From JBNKHH01 sp050290245 (GTDB lineage Bacteria; Pseudomonadota; Alphaproteobacteria; Rhodobacterales; Rhodobacteraceae), in NCBI GenBank assembly GCA_050290245.1, contig JBNKHH010000072.1, forward strand, positions 1 through 64,000: DNA of 64,000 nucleotides, read 5' to 3'. The notes under the pieces were generated by a model that was not told the origin of the DNA, did not search any database, and saw only the letters and a list, made by a program, of their open reading frames with translations. This document shows positions 9,001 to 18,380 of the stretch, one piece after another. The translations under genes were made by a program, and so were the position numbers. The number at the start of each line of letters is the position of its first letter. Positions within the stretch are counted from its first letter, which is position 1.

Positions 9001-11289
9001 TCAGACCGGTTTGTCGACGCGCACAGTCACGTGAACCCGGCCTTTCACGGCTTCCGGCCATGTCAAGGTGACCTGGTCCATCCCCGCGCCGACCTCGGTC
9101 GTGACATAGGGCATGGCAAAAACCGACGCGGCCCCGGCGTTGGTTACCGCGCCTTCGACAACGACCGAGGTCACTTCCCGCGCACGCCCGCCAAAAGGCA
9201 GCCAGGCGCCAACGTCCACCGCCCAGGCCGTTGCCTCTGTCGCTTCATCGTGCTGGATCACGACCGGGTTCTGCGTCACCTGCCCGATTCCGTTGAACGT
9301 ATTGCCGTCGAAGACGACATTGCGGATAGAACCATAGGCCAGATCAGCGATCGAGGTATCCACCTTCTCGATCCGGTCCGTGGTCCCGTTCAGCGACTTG
9401 AAGGCGTTGCCGGTCACGCTCAGCCCTTGAATGTAATGACCGACGCCATAGGGCTTGATCACGATCCACGAGAACCAGCTCGCCGCATCGTTCACCGTAA
9501 AGATATTGCCGGTGACCGTCAGCCCGCCAAAGGAATACTCGGCCGAGAATTCCGGCGCCGCGTCATGCTCGTTCGTCCACTCGATGAAACAGTTGTCGAT
9601 ATAGTTCCCCGTCACCACCGACTTCACATTCGGTTCGGTAAAGATCAGACCGGCCACGCGCGGCCCGTCGGTGACGTTGTCGCCCTGGAACCAGTGGTTG
9701 CCGACGATCAGGTGGCCGTTGCCGTTCAGAACCATGGTGGTGCCGAACCGCTGGAACCGGTTGTCGCGCAGCTTGGCGTCGTTGGCGTTGACGTTCAGCG
9801 CCAGGCTCACCCGTGCATCCGCCGCCACGCTCTGCTCGTCGCTCACGAAATGACAGCGGTCGATCTGCAAATCCTGGCACCCGTCGCCGTGGCTGGTGAC
9901 ACCGCGATCCTTCGGCTTTGTGACGAAACTGTCCTTCAGATGGAACGTCTCGCCCGCCGGAGCCATCAGGATGCCGCTCGCCACACCCTGACAATGGATC
10001 TCCACGTCCGTCAGTGTGAATTTTGACAACTTCGTAAAGCCTGAGAAATCCAGCACATAGCGGAACCGCGTGAACGTGTACGTCTGGCTCGCCGGCGCCG
10101 CGTGCAGCGGTTGCGACAGGGTGATCGTCCCCGCGCCCACGTTCTTGGCCTCAACGTAGACCTCGCGACCAACACCGGTGCCCGTCACCAGGCTGCCGAC
10201 CTCGATGTTGGCGACGTTCACGACATTGGTCAGCGTCTCGGGCTGGCCCGCGTCATAACTCGCCGTCGAAGTCTGAACGCCCGTATCCCAGGCTGCACCC
10301 GGCACCACGTTGAACTGTCCGTTGCGAATGACACGCCGGATCTCATAGGTCGAATGCTGCGCGGCGGCGGCCATGTCGATCGGCCCCGTCACTTCGATCC
10401 GGCGACCGCCAAGATCGAAACTCTCGTGATCTGCAAAGACCATCAGCGCCTGAAGTCCCTTGCGAAACCCCAGTTCCTCGTCACCAAACGCAGCCGCATA
10501 GGCCGGAAGGCTGAAATTCCGCCTCAAGATCAATGCCTTGTCGTCCGGCATCGAGACAGTGCCCGTAAACCGCGCCGCATACTCAAACGTCACATTATCG
10601 CTCAGGACATAAACGCCCTCCGGCACCAGGATGCCGCGCCCCGCCGCCGCCGTGTTGGCGGCAAGGAACGCCGCCGTACAGTCCGTCACCCCGTCGCCGA
10701 CAGCGCCATAGTCCCGCACATCGACCCAATCCATCATTGTGCGATGAAAGACCGAGGTCACATCTTCGACCTGCACATCTTCAATCCGGACGATCCCGCC
10801 CGTCGCACCCGTCAGGTCAAGGCCCAGATGGCCATAAACCACCGGCTCGCCCCAGACCATGTCGACACCCGTCCTCGCCCCCGAGCCCAGAATCGCCGAA
10901 ACCTCGACCACCTCGCCGTAATTCGTCAACGCGGCGCTCGCGCCCACCTCCGTCAGCCCGGTCACATGGGTGTCCGCGCCATCGCCTGCCCAGCCCGCCA
11001 CGCGGACCGAGGGCAGCGAACCCGAAATCGCTTTCACCCGCACGGTGACGCGCAGGTAGCAGCCCGGAAGGATCGGCGTCTCTCCCGTGTACCGCACTTT
11101 CTGCACGCTGTCGGTCTTCATCAGCTCCAGGCAGGATCCGAAATCCGCATCTCCGGGAACGACCGCGGCCGTGCCGACCGTGTCATAGGTGACCGAACCC
11201 GGCGTCCCGTCCCCGCTGGACCAGACAGACAGACCGTCCTCGAAGGCAGGCGGCATCAGAACCAACCCGTCGGTGATCGCCTTGTTCAT
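9001..11289 (-). CDS. Large right-handed beta-helix protein (pectate-lyase superfamily fold)
   Basis: 762 residues, no signal peptide and no membrane segment. Residues 1-185 resemble a beta-sandwich or carbohydrate-binding-type module (SCLELMKTDSVQKVRYTGETPILPGCYLRVTVRV). From about 186 the sequence VDVRDYGAVGDGVTDCTAAFLAA begins the pectate-lyase-superfamily domain also found in phage tailspikes and GH28-related proteins. Regular turns with N-rich rungs follow (LTVTGNIFTVNDAASWFSW, LSVTGNAFKSLNG, VVFDGNTFNGIG). The substrate is unknown; a surface polysaccharide is a guess. It stands alone with no capsule, phage or secretion genes nearby. Confidence 0.82.
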   Translation of the reverse strand: MNKAITDGLVLMPPAFEDGLSVWSSGDGTPGSVTYDTVGTAAVVPGDADFGSCLELMKTDSVQKVRYTGETPILPGCYLRVTVRVKAISGSLPSVRVAGWAGDGADTHVTGLTEVGASAALTNYGEVVEVSAILGSGARTGVDMVWGEPVVYGHLGLDLTGATGGIVRIEDVQVEDVTSVFHRTMMDWVDVRDYGAVGDGVTDCTAAFLAANTAAAGRGILVPEGVYVLSDNVTFEYAARFTGTVSMPDDKALILRRNFSLPAYAAAFGDEELGFRKGLQALMVFADHESFDLGGRRIEVTGPIDMAAAAQHSTYEIRRVIRNGQFNVVPGAAWDTGVQTSTASYDAGQPETLTNVVNVANIEVGSLVTGTGVGREVYVEAKNVGAGTITLSQPLHAAPASQTYTFTRFRYVLDFSGFTKLSKFTLTDVEIHCQGVASGILMAPAGETFHLKDSFVTKPKDRGVTSHGDGCQDLQIDRCHFVSDEQSVAADARVSLALNVNANDAKLRDNRFQRFGTTMVLNGNGHLIVGNHWFQGDNVTDGPRVAGLIFTEPNVKSVVTGNYIDNCFIEWTNEHDAAPEFSAEYSFGGLTVTGNIFTVNDAASWFSWIVIKPYGVGHYIQGLSVTGNAFKSLNGTTDRIEKVDTSIADLAYGSIRNVVFDGNTFNGIGQVTQNPVVIQHDEATEATAWAVDVGAWLPFGGRAREVTSVVVEGAVTNAGAASVFAMPYVTTEVGAGMDQVTLTWPEAVKGRVHVTVRVDKPV

Positions 11290-11541
11290 CGCAGACCCTT
11301 TCCTCGGCTTTCATGCGTTTGGCGCAAAAGCTAGGCCAGGGTCGTTAAGCCGATCAGAACTCAGCGTTCGGTGCCAGAGGCAACCAGCACCGGGTCAAAT
11401 GCCAGCCGTTTTCAAAAACCATAAGTTTTACGTACGTTTTGCCGACGGTGTGCAGACACGGAATTCCCTTGGAGCCAAGGCCAAATCCCCCGGTTTCCCA
11501 CCTGCCCGTCCTCGCCCGCCGTACGCGGCATTAACCGCTCG

Positions 11542-11955
11542 CTAGGCTCCCGCTCCGGGCGCCTCCAGAATATGAACCGCGTTGATCTGCCAGCCGTCGC
11601 CGGTCCGGATCATCTGATAGTCCAGGATGTGCACTGCCCCGCCCTGATCGCGGATGAACACCTTCTGCCAAAGGGCCCCGTCGATCTCTCGCAGACCAAG
11701 ATACCGCACCTCGCCCGGCCGCCAGACCATCGGATAACCGTTCCGCACCATCTGGCCGAACCGCTCGGGCGAACCGAACAGACCCTTGATCATGGGCGAC
11801 GCAAAGCTGAATGCGGTCGAAAAATCATCCGCCAGAAACGCATCGACCTGGCTTTGGATGGTGCTTTCGATCCCCGGGACGGGCGCAACTTCAGTTTCGG
11901 CAAAAGCCGCTCCCGCACTCAGAAACGCCAGCAAAACAAGCCATTCTCTGAACAT
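11542..11955 (-). CDS. DUF4864-type exported protein
   Basis: 137 residues with a signal peptide (MFREWLVLLAFLSAGAAFA). The mature part has the NTF2-like pattern of DUF4864: IQSQVDAFLADDFSTAFSFASPMIKGLFGSPERFGQMVRNGYPMVWRP, then VRYLGL and WQKVFIRDQGGAVHILDYQMIRTGDGWQINAVHIL. Function is not known; such proteins are thought to be periplasmic. It lies between the beta-helix gene and lysK. The 252-bp gap on its 3' side (11290-11541) holds no gene or clear signal apart from the palindrome ACGTACGT near 11430. Confidence 0.85.
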   Translation of the reverse strand: MFREWLVLLAFLSAGAAFAETEVAPVPGIESTIQSQVDAFLADDFSTAFSFASPMIKGLFGSPERFGQMVRNGYPMVWRPGEVRYLGLREIDGALWQKVFIRDQGGAVHILDYQMIRTGDGWQINAVHILEAPGAGA

Positions 11956-12024
11956 GAGGTCCTCCAGTCCCGATTGCCGTCCCTTAGTATACGACAGAAA
12001 TCTCGGACTGGTTTGAAATAGACC

Positions 12025-13602
12025 TCAAAGCAATTCGCCGTTCAGACCCTTGTCAATCAACGTAATGCTTTCCTCGATGCCGTACAGCGCGACAAACCCA
12101 CCGAACCTGGGGCCCTGCGATGCGCCCAATAGCACCTCGTACAGGGCCTTGAACCAGTCGCGCAAAGGATCAAAGTCATGGGCCTTGCCGACGGCAAAAA
12201 CCATCGACTGCAACTCTTCCGGGTCGTTCCCACCGTCCCAGGCCGCAAGCCGCGCCTTCAGGTCCTCCAGGGCCGCCCGTTCTTTCTCATCAGGCGCACG
12301 GCACAGCCGCTCGGGCTTGACGAAATCGTTGAAGTACCGCACCGCGAACCCGGCCGCAGCGTCCAGGTCCGGATGGGTCTCGGCCGTCGCCTCGGGCGCA
12401 TAGCGGCGGATAAAGCCCCACAGCGTTTCCTTGTCCTCGGCCCCGCTGACCGACGCCAGATTCAACAGCATCGCAAACGGCACCACCATCTTCGACTCCG
12501 GCACGTCGCCGTTGTGGATGTGGTAAACCGGGTTCGCCAGTTTTTGCGCCTCGTCCTGATCGGGATAGGCCCTTAGCTGTTGGTGATACTCGTCCACCGC
12601 GCGCGGAATGACGTCGAAAAACAGCCGCTTGGCCGTCTTGGGCTTCTGGTACATGAAATAGCTGAGGGATTCAGTCGAGGCATAGGTCAGCCACTCGTCG
12701 ATCGAAATCCCGTTGCCCGACGACTTGGAAATCTTCTGGCCCTTGTCGTCCAGGAACAGCTCGTACACGAAGTGCTCCGGCGCCTTCTGACCTAGAATCT
12801 GGCAGATCCGGTCATAGATCGGCGTGTTGGTCGAATGGTCCTTGCCGTACATCTCGAAATCGACGCCCAGTGCCGCCCAGCGGGCTCCGAAATCGGGCTT
12901 CCACTGGAACTTGACGTTGCCGCCGGTCACCGGGACCGTCCACTCGCGCCCGTCCTCGTCGTCAAAGGTCACTGTGCCGTCCTTGGCGCTGACCTCTTTC
13001 AACGGCACATACATCACCCGTCCCGTCTCGGGATGTATCGGCAAAAAGATCGAGTAGGTCTGCTGACGCTCTTCCCGCAAGGATTTCAGCATGACCGCCA
13101 TGATCTCGTCATAGCACTCGACAGCCCTGAGAAGGACCTCGTCGAACTGCCCCGAGGCATAGTACTCGGTCGCCGAATAGAACTCGTATTCGAACCCGAA
13201 GGTATCGAGGAACCGGCGCAGCATGGCGTTGTTGTGGTGGCCAAAGCTCTCGTGCGTCCCGAACGGATCGGGCACGCTGGTCAGCGGCTTTTGCAGATGC
13301 TCCTTCAGCATCTCCTGGTTCGGAACGTTGCCCGGAACCTTGCGCATCCCGTCCATGTCGTCGGAAAAGCAGATCAGCTTGGTGGGAATGTCGCTTATGA
13401 CCTCGAACGCGCGGCGGATCATCGTCGTGCGCAGCACTTCGCCAAAAGTGCCGATATGCGGCAAACCGCTCGGGCCATAGCCGGTCTCGAACAACACGTA
13501 CCCCTTCTCGGGCAGTGCCTTCTCATAGCGTTTCAACAGACGGCGCGCCTCTTCGAACGGCCAGGCCTTCGAGCTCATCGCAGCGTCACGCATCGCAGTC
13601 AT
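12025..13602 (-). CDS. lysK: Lysyl-tRNA synthetase, class I
   Basis: 525 residues. Charges tRNA-Lys; this is the class I enzyme found in archaea and alphaproteobacteria, unrelated to the class II LysS. The HIGH-type motif appears as GPSGLPHIGTFGEV (about residues 44-57), and the KMSKS loop as KISKSSGNG near residue 292. The N-terminal Rossmann half, a CSDDMDGMRK segment and the helical anticodon-binding C-terminal part are all present and of normal length. It is divergent from the TerB-like gene. Confidence 0.97.
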   Translation of the reverse strand: MTAMRDAAMSSKAWPFEEARRLLKRYEKALPEKGYVLFETGYGPSGLPHIGTFGEVLRTTMIRRAFEVISDIPTKLICFSDDMDGMRKVPGNVPNQEMLKEHLQKPLTSVPDPFGTHESFGHHNNAMLRRFLDTFGFEYEFYSATEYYASGQFDEVLLRAVECYDEIMAVMLKSLREERQQTYSIFLPIHPETGRVMYVPLKEVSAKDGTVTFDDEDGREWTVPVTGGNVKFQWKPDFGARWAALGVDFEMYGKDHSTNTPIYDRICQILGQKAPEHFVYELFLDDKGQKISKSSGNGISIDEWLTYASTESLSYFMYQKPKTAKRLFFDVIPRAVDEYHQQLRAYPDQDEAQKLANPVYHIHNGDVPESKMVVPFAMLLNLASVSGAEDKETLWGFIRRYAPEATAETHPDLDAAAGFAVRYFNDFVKPERLCRAPDEKERAALEDLKARLAAWDGGNDPEELQSMVFAVGKAHDFDPLRDWFKALYEVLLGASQGPRFGGFVALYGIEESITLIDKGLNGELL

Positions 13603-13695
13603 CTGTTCATTCCTTACAGCAAAGCCCGCGTGTCCTATTGCGAGCGGCCAATGGCGTCAATAAAATCTCCACGAGCTTTTGAAAGGACCGACCCC

Positions 13696-14112
13696 TTGCC
13701 CTTCACCGATTTCACCCCCGAAGACACCCTGGTCGCCGTGATGATCGCGATTTCCGCTTCGGACGAAACCATCCGCACCTCGGAACTGATGTCCATCGAA
13801 CGCATGGTTAACCACCTGCCGGTTTTTCGCGACTATGATGTGGCGCGACTGAAAGACGTTTCCAACGCTGTTTTCGATATTCTGGCCGAAGAAGACGGTC
13901 TGGACATCCTGTGGACCACCGTGCGTACTAATCTGCCCGAACGATTGTTCGACACCGCCTATGCCATGGCCTGCGATGTCGCGGCCGCCGATGGGGCCGC
14001 ACGGGAAGGAGAGCTTAGGCTGCTTGAAGACATGCGCTACGAATTGCATATCGACCGGCTTTTGGCCGCTGCAATCGAAGCAGGCGCTCGCGCCCGCCAC
14101 CGGGTTCTCTAA
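13696..14112 (+). CDS. TerB-family (tellurite-resistance-like) protein
   Basis: 138 residues from TTG 13696, preferred because GAAAGGA (13681-13687) sits 8 bases upstream; an in-frame ATG at 13651 would add 15 residues but lacks a good ribosome site. The protein is all-helical with the TerB pattern DTLVAVMIAISASDETIRTSELMSIERMV in the first repeat and FDTAYAMACDVAAADGAAREGELRLLEDM in the second, each with acidic residues of the metal-binding type. TerB-like proteins of this kind are common as single genes; a direct tellurite role should not be assumed. Confidence 0.8.
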   Translation: MPFTDFTPEDTLVAVMIAISASDETIRTSELMSIERMVNHLPVFRDYDVARLKDVSNAVFDILAEEDGLDILWTTVRTNLPERLFDTAYAMACDVAAADGAAREGELRLLEDMRYELHIDRLLAAAIEAGARARHRVL

Positions 14113-14226
14113 CGCAAACTGGGCGGCTCAGGTAAGGCCGCTTTCAATTCTGAACTGATCCCTCTCAAGGGGTTGCTTCAAGGTGCTCGTTGACGGAAAC
14201 GCTGACCCTTGCTGCCGTCATATTTC

Positions 14227-15711
14227 CTATCCAAAGGCTTCGGCCCAGCCCCGGATAAGCTCTTTTTGCAACTGGCGCGACCGGCGCGACCAGCCCTTCG
14301 CGCCAGGAGGCCGTTCGCGCTCAGCGGGTGGTATGGCATCGCGCCGTTCGGTATCGGCGGTCATGATGGCGAAACACAATTCGCGCCCGCTCGCGCTTTT
14401 GACGTATCCGGCCAGACAACTGACAAAGTTCAACGTCCCGGTCTTAGCATGAACCTCGACCCCCTCGGGCGAAGGGTGTTTCTTGTCCAGGCTCAGGTTG
14501 ACCGTCTTCAGCATCGGCGCCAATTCCCGGTTCGCCGACAGGACGCGCACCATACCGACCGGCGGGATGGCCGAGTTATAGCCCAAACCCGAGTGGTCCT
14601 TGATCGAAATGTTCACCGCCCCGAACCGTGCCGTCGCCCACCGCGCCATGCGCGCACCGGACTCGTTCAGGCCATCGACCATGTCGCCGTCCGCCTGGCT
14701 TGCCGCAAGGCCGGACGTCTCGGCGATCAGGTTCGTCGAATACTTCAGCATTTCCTGCAACATGGGTGCCAGCGGCTCGCTTTCGACGCTCACGACAGAC
14801 CAGGCCTGGGGACGTTCACTGACCACTTCCGCCGGTCCCAGCACGATGCCGTTTGACCGCGCCAGGGTGCGAAACACATCGCCAGCGTACCAGGCCGGGA
14901 AACGAACCGGCAGCCACCGCGCTCCATTCTTGCCCAAAGCCCCCCGCGACACCGACCACCGGTCGCTGTGGGCACTGTTGGCATAATCGAAAACCGGCGA
15001 ACTTCTGTCGACGATGGCCATGCTGGATACGCTTGTCGCCGGGCTGAATTTCCGCGCGCGGGCATGCATCGTGATCTCGTAATCGCCCTGCTTGCGCTCC
15101 CACTGGAAATGCACGCGGTTGTAATTCAGGTTCAGCCCACCATAGGCAGGATTATAGCTGACAACCTCTGGCTGATCCGCGTCAATCCGATCCCCGCGTG
15201 GCAAAGAGCCCGGCCAGATCAGGAATTTTCCCTTAACCTCGTGCACTCCCGCTTCGCGCAGGCTGACGGCAAGTTCGGCCATCCTGTCGGTATCCAGCGT
15301 CGGGTCGCCTCCGCCGGCCAGTACCAGATCGCCCTTGATCTTGCCGTCCACCAGGGGCCCCGTTGCCAAGACTTCGGTTCGGAAACGATAGTCCGGGCCC
15401 AGCTTGTCCAGGGCATAAAGCGTCGTCAGAACCTTCATCGTCGACGCCGGCGGCATTGGATGGGTCCCGTGCCGCATTTCAAGCATCGCCCCTGTCCGCG
15501 CATCGGCAACGGCAAAGGCGACGTCCCCGCCAAGAGCCGCCTTCTTGACCAGGCTTTCGCTGGCTGAATTCTGAACCGGCGCCACAAACGGCCCCGGACC
15601 CGGGCGCATCCGGGGCCGCTCCACGGAAAGCGGCGCTTCGGCAAGCGCCGCGCTAGCGGCGCCCGACATGAGACCGGCCAGAAGACTGCGACGTGTCAGA
15701 AACTGCGACAT
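14227..15711 (-). CDS. dacB: D-alanyl-D-alanine carboxypeptidase/endopeptidase (PBP4 type)
   Basis: 494 residues. Low-molecular-weight class C penicillin-binding protein that trims or cleaves peptidoglycan peptides in the periplasm. The signal peptide is MSQFLTRRSLLAGLMSGAASAALA, whose RR pair suggests possible Tat export. The three active-site motifs are all visible: STMK (in PPASTMKVLTTLYAL, near residue 90), SxN as STN (KYSTNLIAETSG) and KTG (HAKTGTLNFVSCLAGY). The long insertion between the first two motifs is normal for PBP4. It follows nadD and an aldo/keto reductase on the same strand, and they may be co-transcribed. Confidence 0.95.
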   Translation of the reverse strand: MSQFLTRRSLLAGLMSGAASAALAEAPLSVERPRMRPGPGPFVAPVQNSASESLVKKAALGGDVAFAVADARTGAMLEMRHGTHPMPPASTMKVLTTLYALDKLGPDYRFRTEVLATGPLVDGKIKGDLVLAGGGDPTLDTDRMAELAVSLREAGVHEVKGKFLIWPGSLPRGDRIDADQPEVVSYNPAYGGLNLNYNRVHFQWERKQGDYEITMHARARKFSPATSVSSMAIVDRSSPVFDYANSAHSDRWSVSRGALGKNGARWLPVRFPAWYAGDVFRTLARSNGIVLGPAEVVSERPQAWSVVSVESEPLAPMLQEMLKYSTNLIAETSGLAASQADGDMVDGLNESGARMARWATARFGAVNISIKDHSGLGYNSAIPPVGMVRVLSANRELAPMLKTVNLSLDKKHPSPEGVEVHAKTGTLNFVSCLAGYVKSASGRELCFAIMTADTERRDAIPPAERERPPGAKGWSRRSRQLQKELIRGWAEAFG

Positions 15712-15787
15712 GGCTACGGTTTTAGGCTCCGCGGCAGGCGGGACAAGCCCATGTTGCAGACTCGGTCAGAATTGTGACCCGTCAGAC

Positions 15788-16393
15788 TCATCCAGCCCCC
15801 CAGGCACCGCTGGCCCGAATATGAGTAGATGACGAAGAGTTCATGGGCACATTGACAAAAGCCCAGGCCGGAGCCTCGCAATGGCCCAACAGCGCCGCCT
15901 CCCGCGCCTTCAACCGCTCCGCCCTGTAATACCGTGCCGCAACCGACATCCGCGCCGAGATACGCTGACCCGGACGTGCCATCACGCCAACCGGAACCAT
16001 TGACATGATCTCACGCCAGTTTTCCCACTGGTGGAAAGTAGCAAGATTATCGGCTCCCATCAGCCAGACAAAACGTACCCCTGGGTAAAGGCCGACCAGC
16101 GTTAAAAGGGTCTCATAGGTATATCTCGTGCCCATGCGACTTTCGAGATCGGTCACGCGAACCCGCGGATCTGAAATGACCTGGCGCGCTCGTGCCATCC
16201 TGTCCGCCATGGGCGCTGGCCCGTGTCGTTTCAGGGGATTGCCGGGGCTGACCAGCCACCAGACCTGGTCCAGACCGAACCGCTTCAACGCCTCGCGGGT
16301 GATATGCGCATGGCCCTCGTGAGCCGGATCAAAAGATCCGCCCAACAATCCGATCCGCATGCCGGGACGCGCATATGGAAAGCCTTGCCGCAT
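15788..16393 (-). CDS. nadD: Nicotinate-nucleotide adenylyltransferase
   Basis: 201 residues from ATG 16393. Adenylates nicotinate mononucleotide to deamido-NAD in NAD synthesis. The nucleotidyltransferase signature GLLGGSFDPAHEGHAHI (with the HxGH-type HEGH) is near the N-terminus, WWLVSPGNPLK follows, and the C-terminal SSSSTHIRAS supplies the ISxTxxR-type motif. The reading frame continues upstream to a TTG that overlaps the previous stop; the start used here gives the usual N-terminus (MRQGFPYARPGM) of relatives. Confidence 0.95.
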   Translation of the reverse strand: MRQGFPYARPGMRIGLLGGSFDPAHEGHAHITREALKRFGLDQVWWLVSPGNPLKRHGPAPMADRMARARQVISDPRVRVTDLESRMGTRYTYETLLTLVGLYPGVRFVWLMGADNLATFHQWENWREIMSMVPVGVMARPGQRISARMSVAARYYRAERLKAREAALLGHCEAPAWAFVNVPMNSSSSTHIRASGAWGAG

Positions 16394-16497
16394 GCGCCAT
16401 TGGATGTCGCGCGCGACCGGCCTTGTCCAGCCCTTTCCGGAAGGCCGGAACATGTAGAACTTCCGGGGAAAATTTCCGCGGCGGAAATCGCCGCCGA

Positions 16498-17553
16498 TCA
16501 AACCTCTTCCGAGGATCGCGCCCAGAGGTTGATCAGATTGCCATCAAGCGACAACTCCTCGATTTTGGCCAACTCCTCCGCCGAGAAGTCCGGCGCGTTC
16601 AGTGCACCGACGCAATCCTCGATCTGGCTGGGCCTGGACGCGCCAATCAGAGCCGTGGTCACGCGACCGCCGCGCAGCACCCAGGCAATCGACATTTGTG
16701 CCAGGGTCTGCCCCCGCGCCTGAGCCATATCGTTCAACCCGTTCAGACGCGTCACAACATCACCATCCAACAGATCGGGGTTCAGCGACTTGCCCTGGGT
16801 CGCTCGGCTGCCTTCCGGGATACCGCCCAGGTATTTGGCCGTCAGCATACCCTGCGCCAGCGGCGTAAAGGCGATCGAACCAACGCCCAGGTCGTCCAAC
16901 GTGTCCAAAAGCCCGTCGCGCTCGATCCAGCGATTGAAGATATTATAGCTCGGCTGGTGAATGAGACACGGCGTCCCGAGGTCATTCAGGATTGCCACTG
17001 CTTCGCGCGTTCGCTGCGTATTGTACGAACTGATGCCGGCATAAAGCGCGCGCCCGGACCGCACGATGTGATCCAGCGCCCCCATGGTTTCCTCCAGTGG
17101 CGTGTCGGGATCGAAGCGGTGCGAATAGAATATGTCGACATAATCCAGTCCCATGCGTTTCAAAGACTGGTCGCAGGATGAGATAAGGTATTTCCGGCTG
17201 CCCCACTCGCCGTAGGGACCCGGCCACATGCCATAGCCTGCCTTTGACGAGATCACCAACTCGTCGCGGTAGCCTGCGAAATCCGTCTTCAAGATCTCGC
17301 CAAAGGCTTCTTCGGCGCTGCCAGGAGGCGGACCATAGTTGTTGGCGAGGTCGAAATGGGTGATGCCCAGATTGAACGCCGTACGGCAGAGGTCGCGCTT
17401 CAGCGTATGCGGTGTGTCGCCGCCGAAGTTGTGCCAAAGCCCGAGGCTGATGGCGGGCAGCTGCAGACCGGATCGGCCACAACGGCGATAGGTCATCGCG
17501 TCATAGCGGTCATCGGCGGGCGTATAACGGGGCGTGGGGCTGGGTCTGGTCAT
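16498..17553 (-). CDS. Aldo/keto reductase, YghZ (glyceraldehyde-3-phosphate reductase)-like
   Basis: 351 residues from ATG 17553. An NADPH-dependent (alpha/beta)8-barrel reductase. The YghZ/Kv-beta-like subgroup is recognised by YRRCGRSGLQLPAISLGLWHNFGG, FDLANNYGPPPGSAEEAFGEIL (catalytic Tyr in NNYG) and the cofactor-end motif TALIGASRPSQIEDCVGAL. E. coli YghZ reduces L-glyceraldehyde 3-phosphate and methylglyoxal; the physiological substrate here is not known. It is the first gene of a leftward run with nadD and dacB and is divergent from the nitrile hydratase operon. Confidence 0.9.
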   Translation of the reverse strand: MTRPSPTPRYTPADDRYDAMTYRRCGRSGLQLPAISLGLWHNFGGDTPHTLKRDLCRTAFNLGITHFDLANNYGPPPGSAEEAFGEILKTDFAGYRDELVISSKAGYGMWPGPYGEWGSRKYLISSCDQSLKRMGLDYVDIFYSHRFDPDTPLEETMGALDHIVRSGRALYAGISSYNTQRTREAVAILNDLGTPCLIHQPSYNIFNRWIERDGLLDTLDDLGVGSIAFTPLAQGMLTAKYLGGIPEGSRATQGKSLNPDLLDGDVVTRLNGLNDMAQARGQTLAQMSIAWVLRGGRVTTALIGASRPSQIEDCVGALNAPDFSAEELAKIEELSLDGNLINLWARSSEEV

Positions 17554-17738
17554 GGCACCAGAGTTTCCAATGCCCGCGCCCTTGTCAATCTGGCAGGGGG
17601 GATCTGCCGCCGGCCCCGGTCGGGGCCTCCCGCGGAGTGTCTGAAAAAGAAGAAGCACTTGGACGCTTCGAACGAAGCCTGCCCTTGGTCTTGACCACGA
17701 TCACGGTCTTCGCCACCCTGTTGCCAAGGAGTGCGCCA

Positions 17739-18380
17739 ATGCCCAGTTTTGACAGCAAAACCATCGCCAAGACACATCGCGACCTGCACAGCAGTCTGCC
17801 CTCTGATCCGGCTCTCCGGGTCAAGGCTCTGGAGAGCCTCGCGATCGAGAAAGGTCTGGTCGCACAAGAGAGCATCGACAACTGGATCGAGCTTTATTCC
17901 GAGCGGATCGGCCCCAAGCGGGGCGCTGAGATGATCGCGCGCGCATGGACGGAACCCGCATATTACGACCGGTTGATGACCGACGCGGGCCAGGCGGTGA
18001 AGGAGTTCGGCTACGAGGGCCATGCGACCGAGCATCTGAAAGCCGTCGAAAACACCGAGACGGTGCACAACCTCGTCGTCTGCACCCTGTGTTCGTGTTA
18101 TCCGTTTTCGGTCCTTGGAATGTCTCCGATCTGGTACCGCTCGTCGGCCTATCGCGCCCGCGCCGTGAAAGAGCCGCGCGCTGTCCTGACCGAGTTCGGC
18201 GTGACCCTGCCCAAGGGTGTCGGGGTCCGGGTCTGGGATTCGACTGCGGAATTGCGTTACCTCGTGGTGCCGCAGCGCCCCGTAGGCACCGAGGGGTGGG
18301 ACGCAGACCGCCTGGCAGCCATCATCACACGCGACTCGATGATCGGGACGCAGCGTGACCTCTCGCTGGAAGCTACGTGA
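17739..18380 (+). CDS. nthA: Nitrile hydratase subunit alpha, cobalt type
   Basis: 213 residues. Binds the non-corrin cobalt or iron centre of nitrile hydratase, which hydrates nitriles to amides. The metal-claw motif is VCTLCSC with Cys at residues 115, 118 and 120; threonine in CTLC marks the cobalt type (iron enzymes have CSLC). Two of these cysteines become oxidised in active enzymes. Conserved surroundings are ETVHNLVVCTLCSCYP and PIWYRS. AAGGAG lies 7 bases before ATG 17739. The stop overlaps the beta-subunit start. No amidase is present in the window. Confidence 0.96.
   Translation: MPSFDSKTIAKTHRDLHSSLPSDPALRVKALESLAIEKGLVAQESIDNWIELYSERIGPKRGAEMIARAWTEPAYYDRLMTDAGQAVKEFGYEGHATEHLKAVENTETVHNLVVCTLCSCYPFSVLGMSPIWYRSSAYRARAVKEPRAVLTEFGVTLPKGVGVRVWDSTAELRYLVVPQRPVGTEGWDADRLAAIITRDSMIGTQRDLSLEAT

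Noticed and set aside
12835..13695. Plus-strand open frame continuing upstream of the TerB-like gene
   Set aside because: It is antisense to lysK, whose motifs are unambiguous. The TerB start was placed at TTG 13696.
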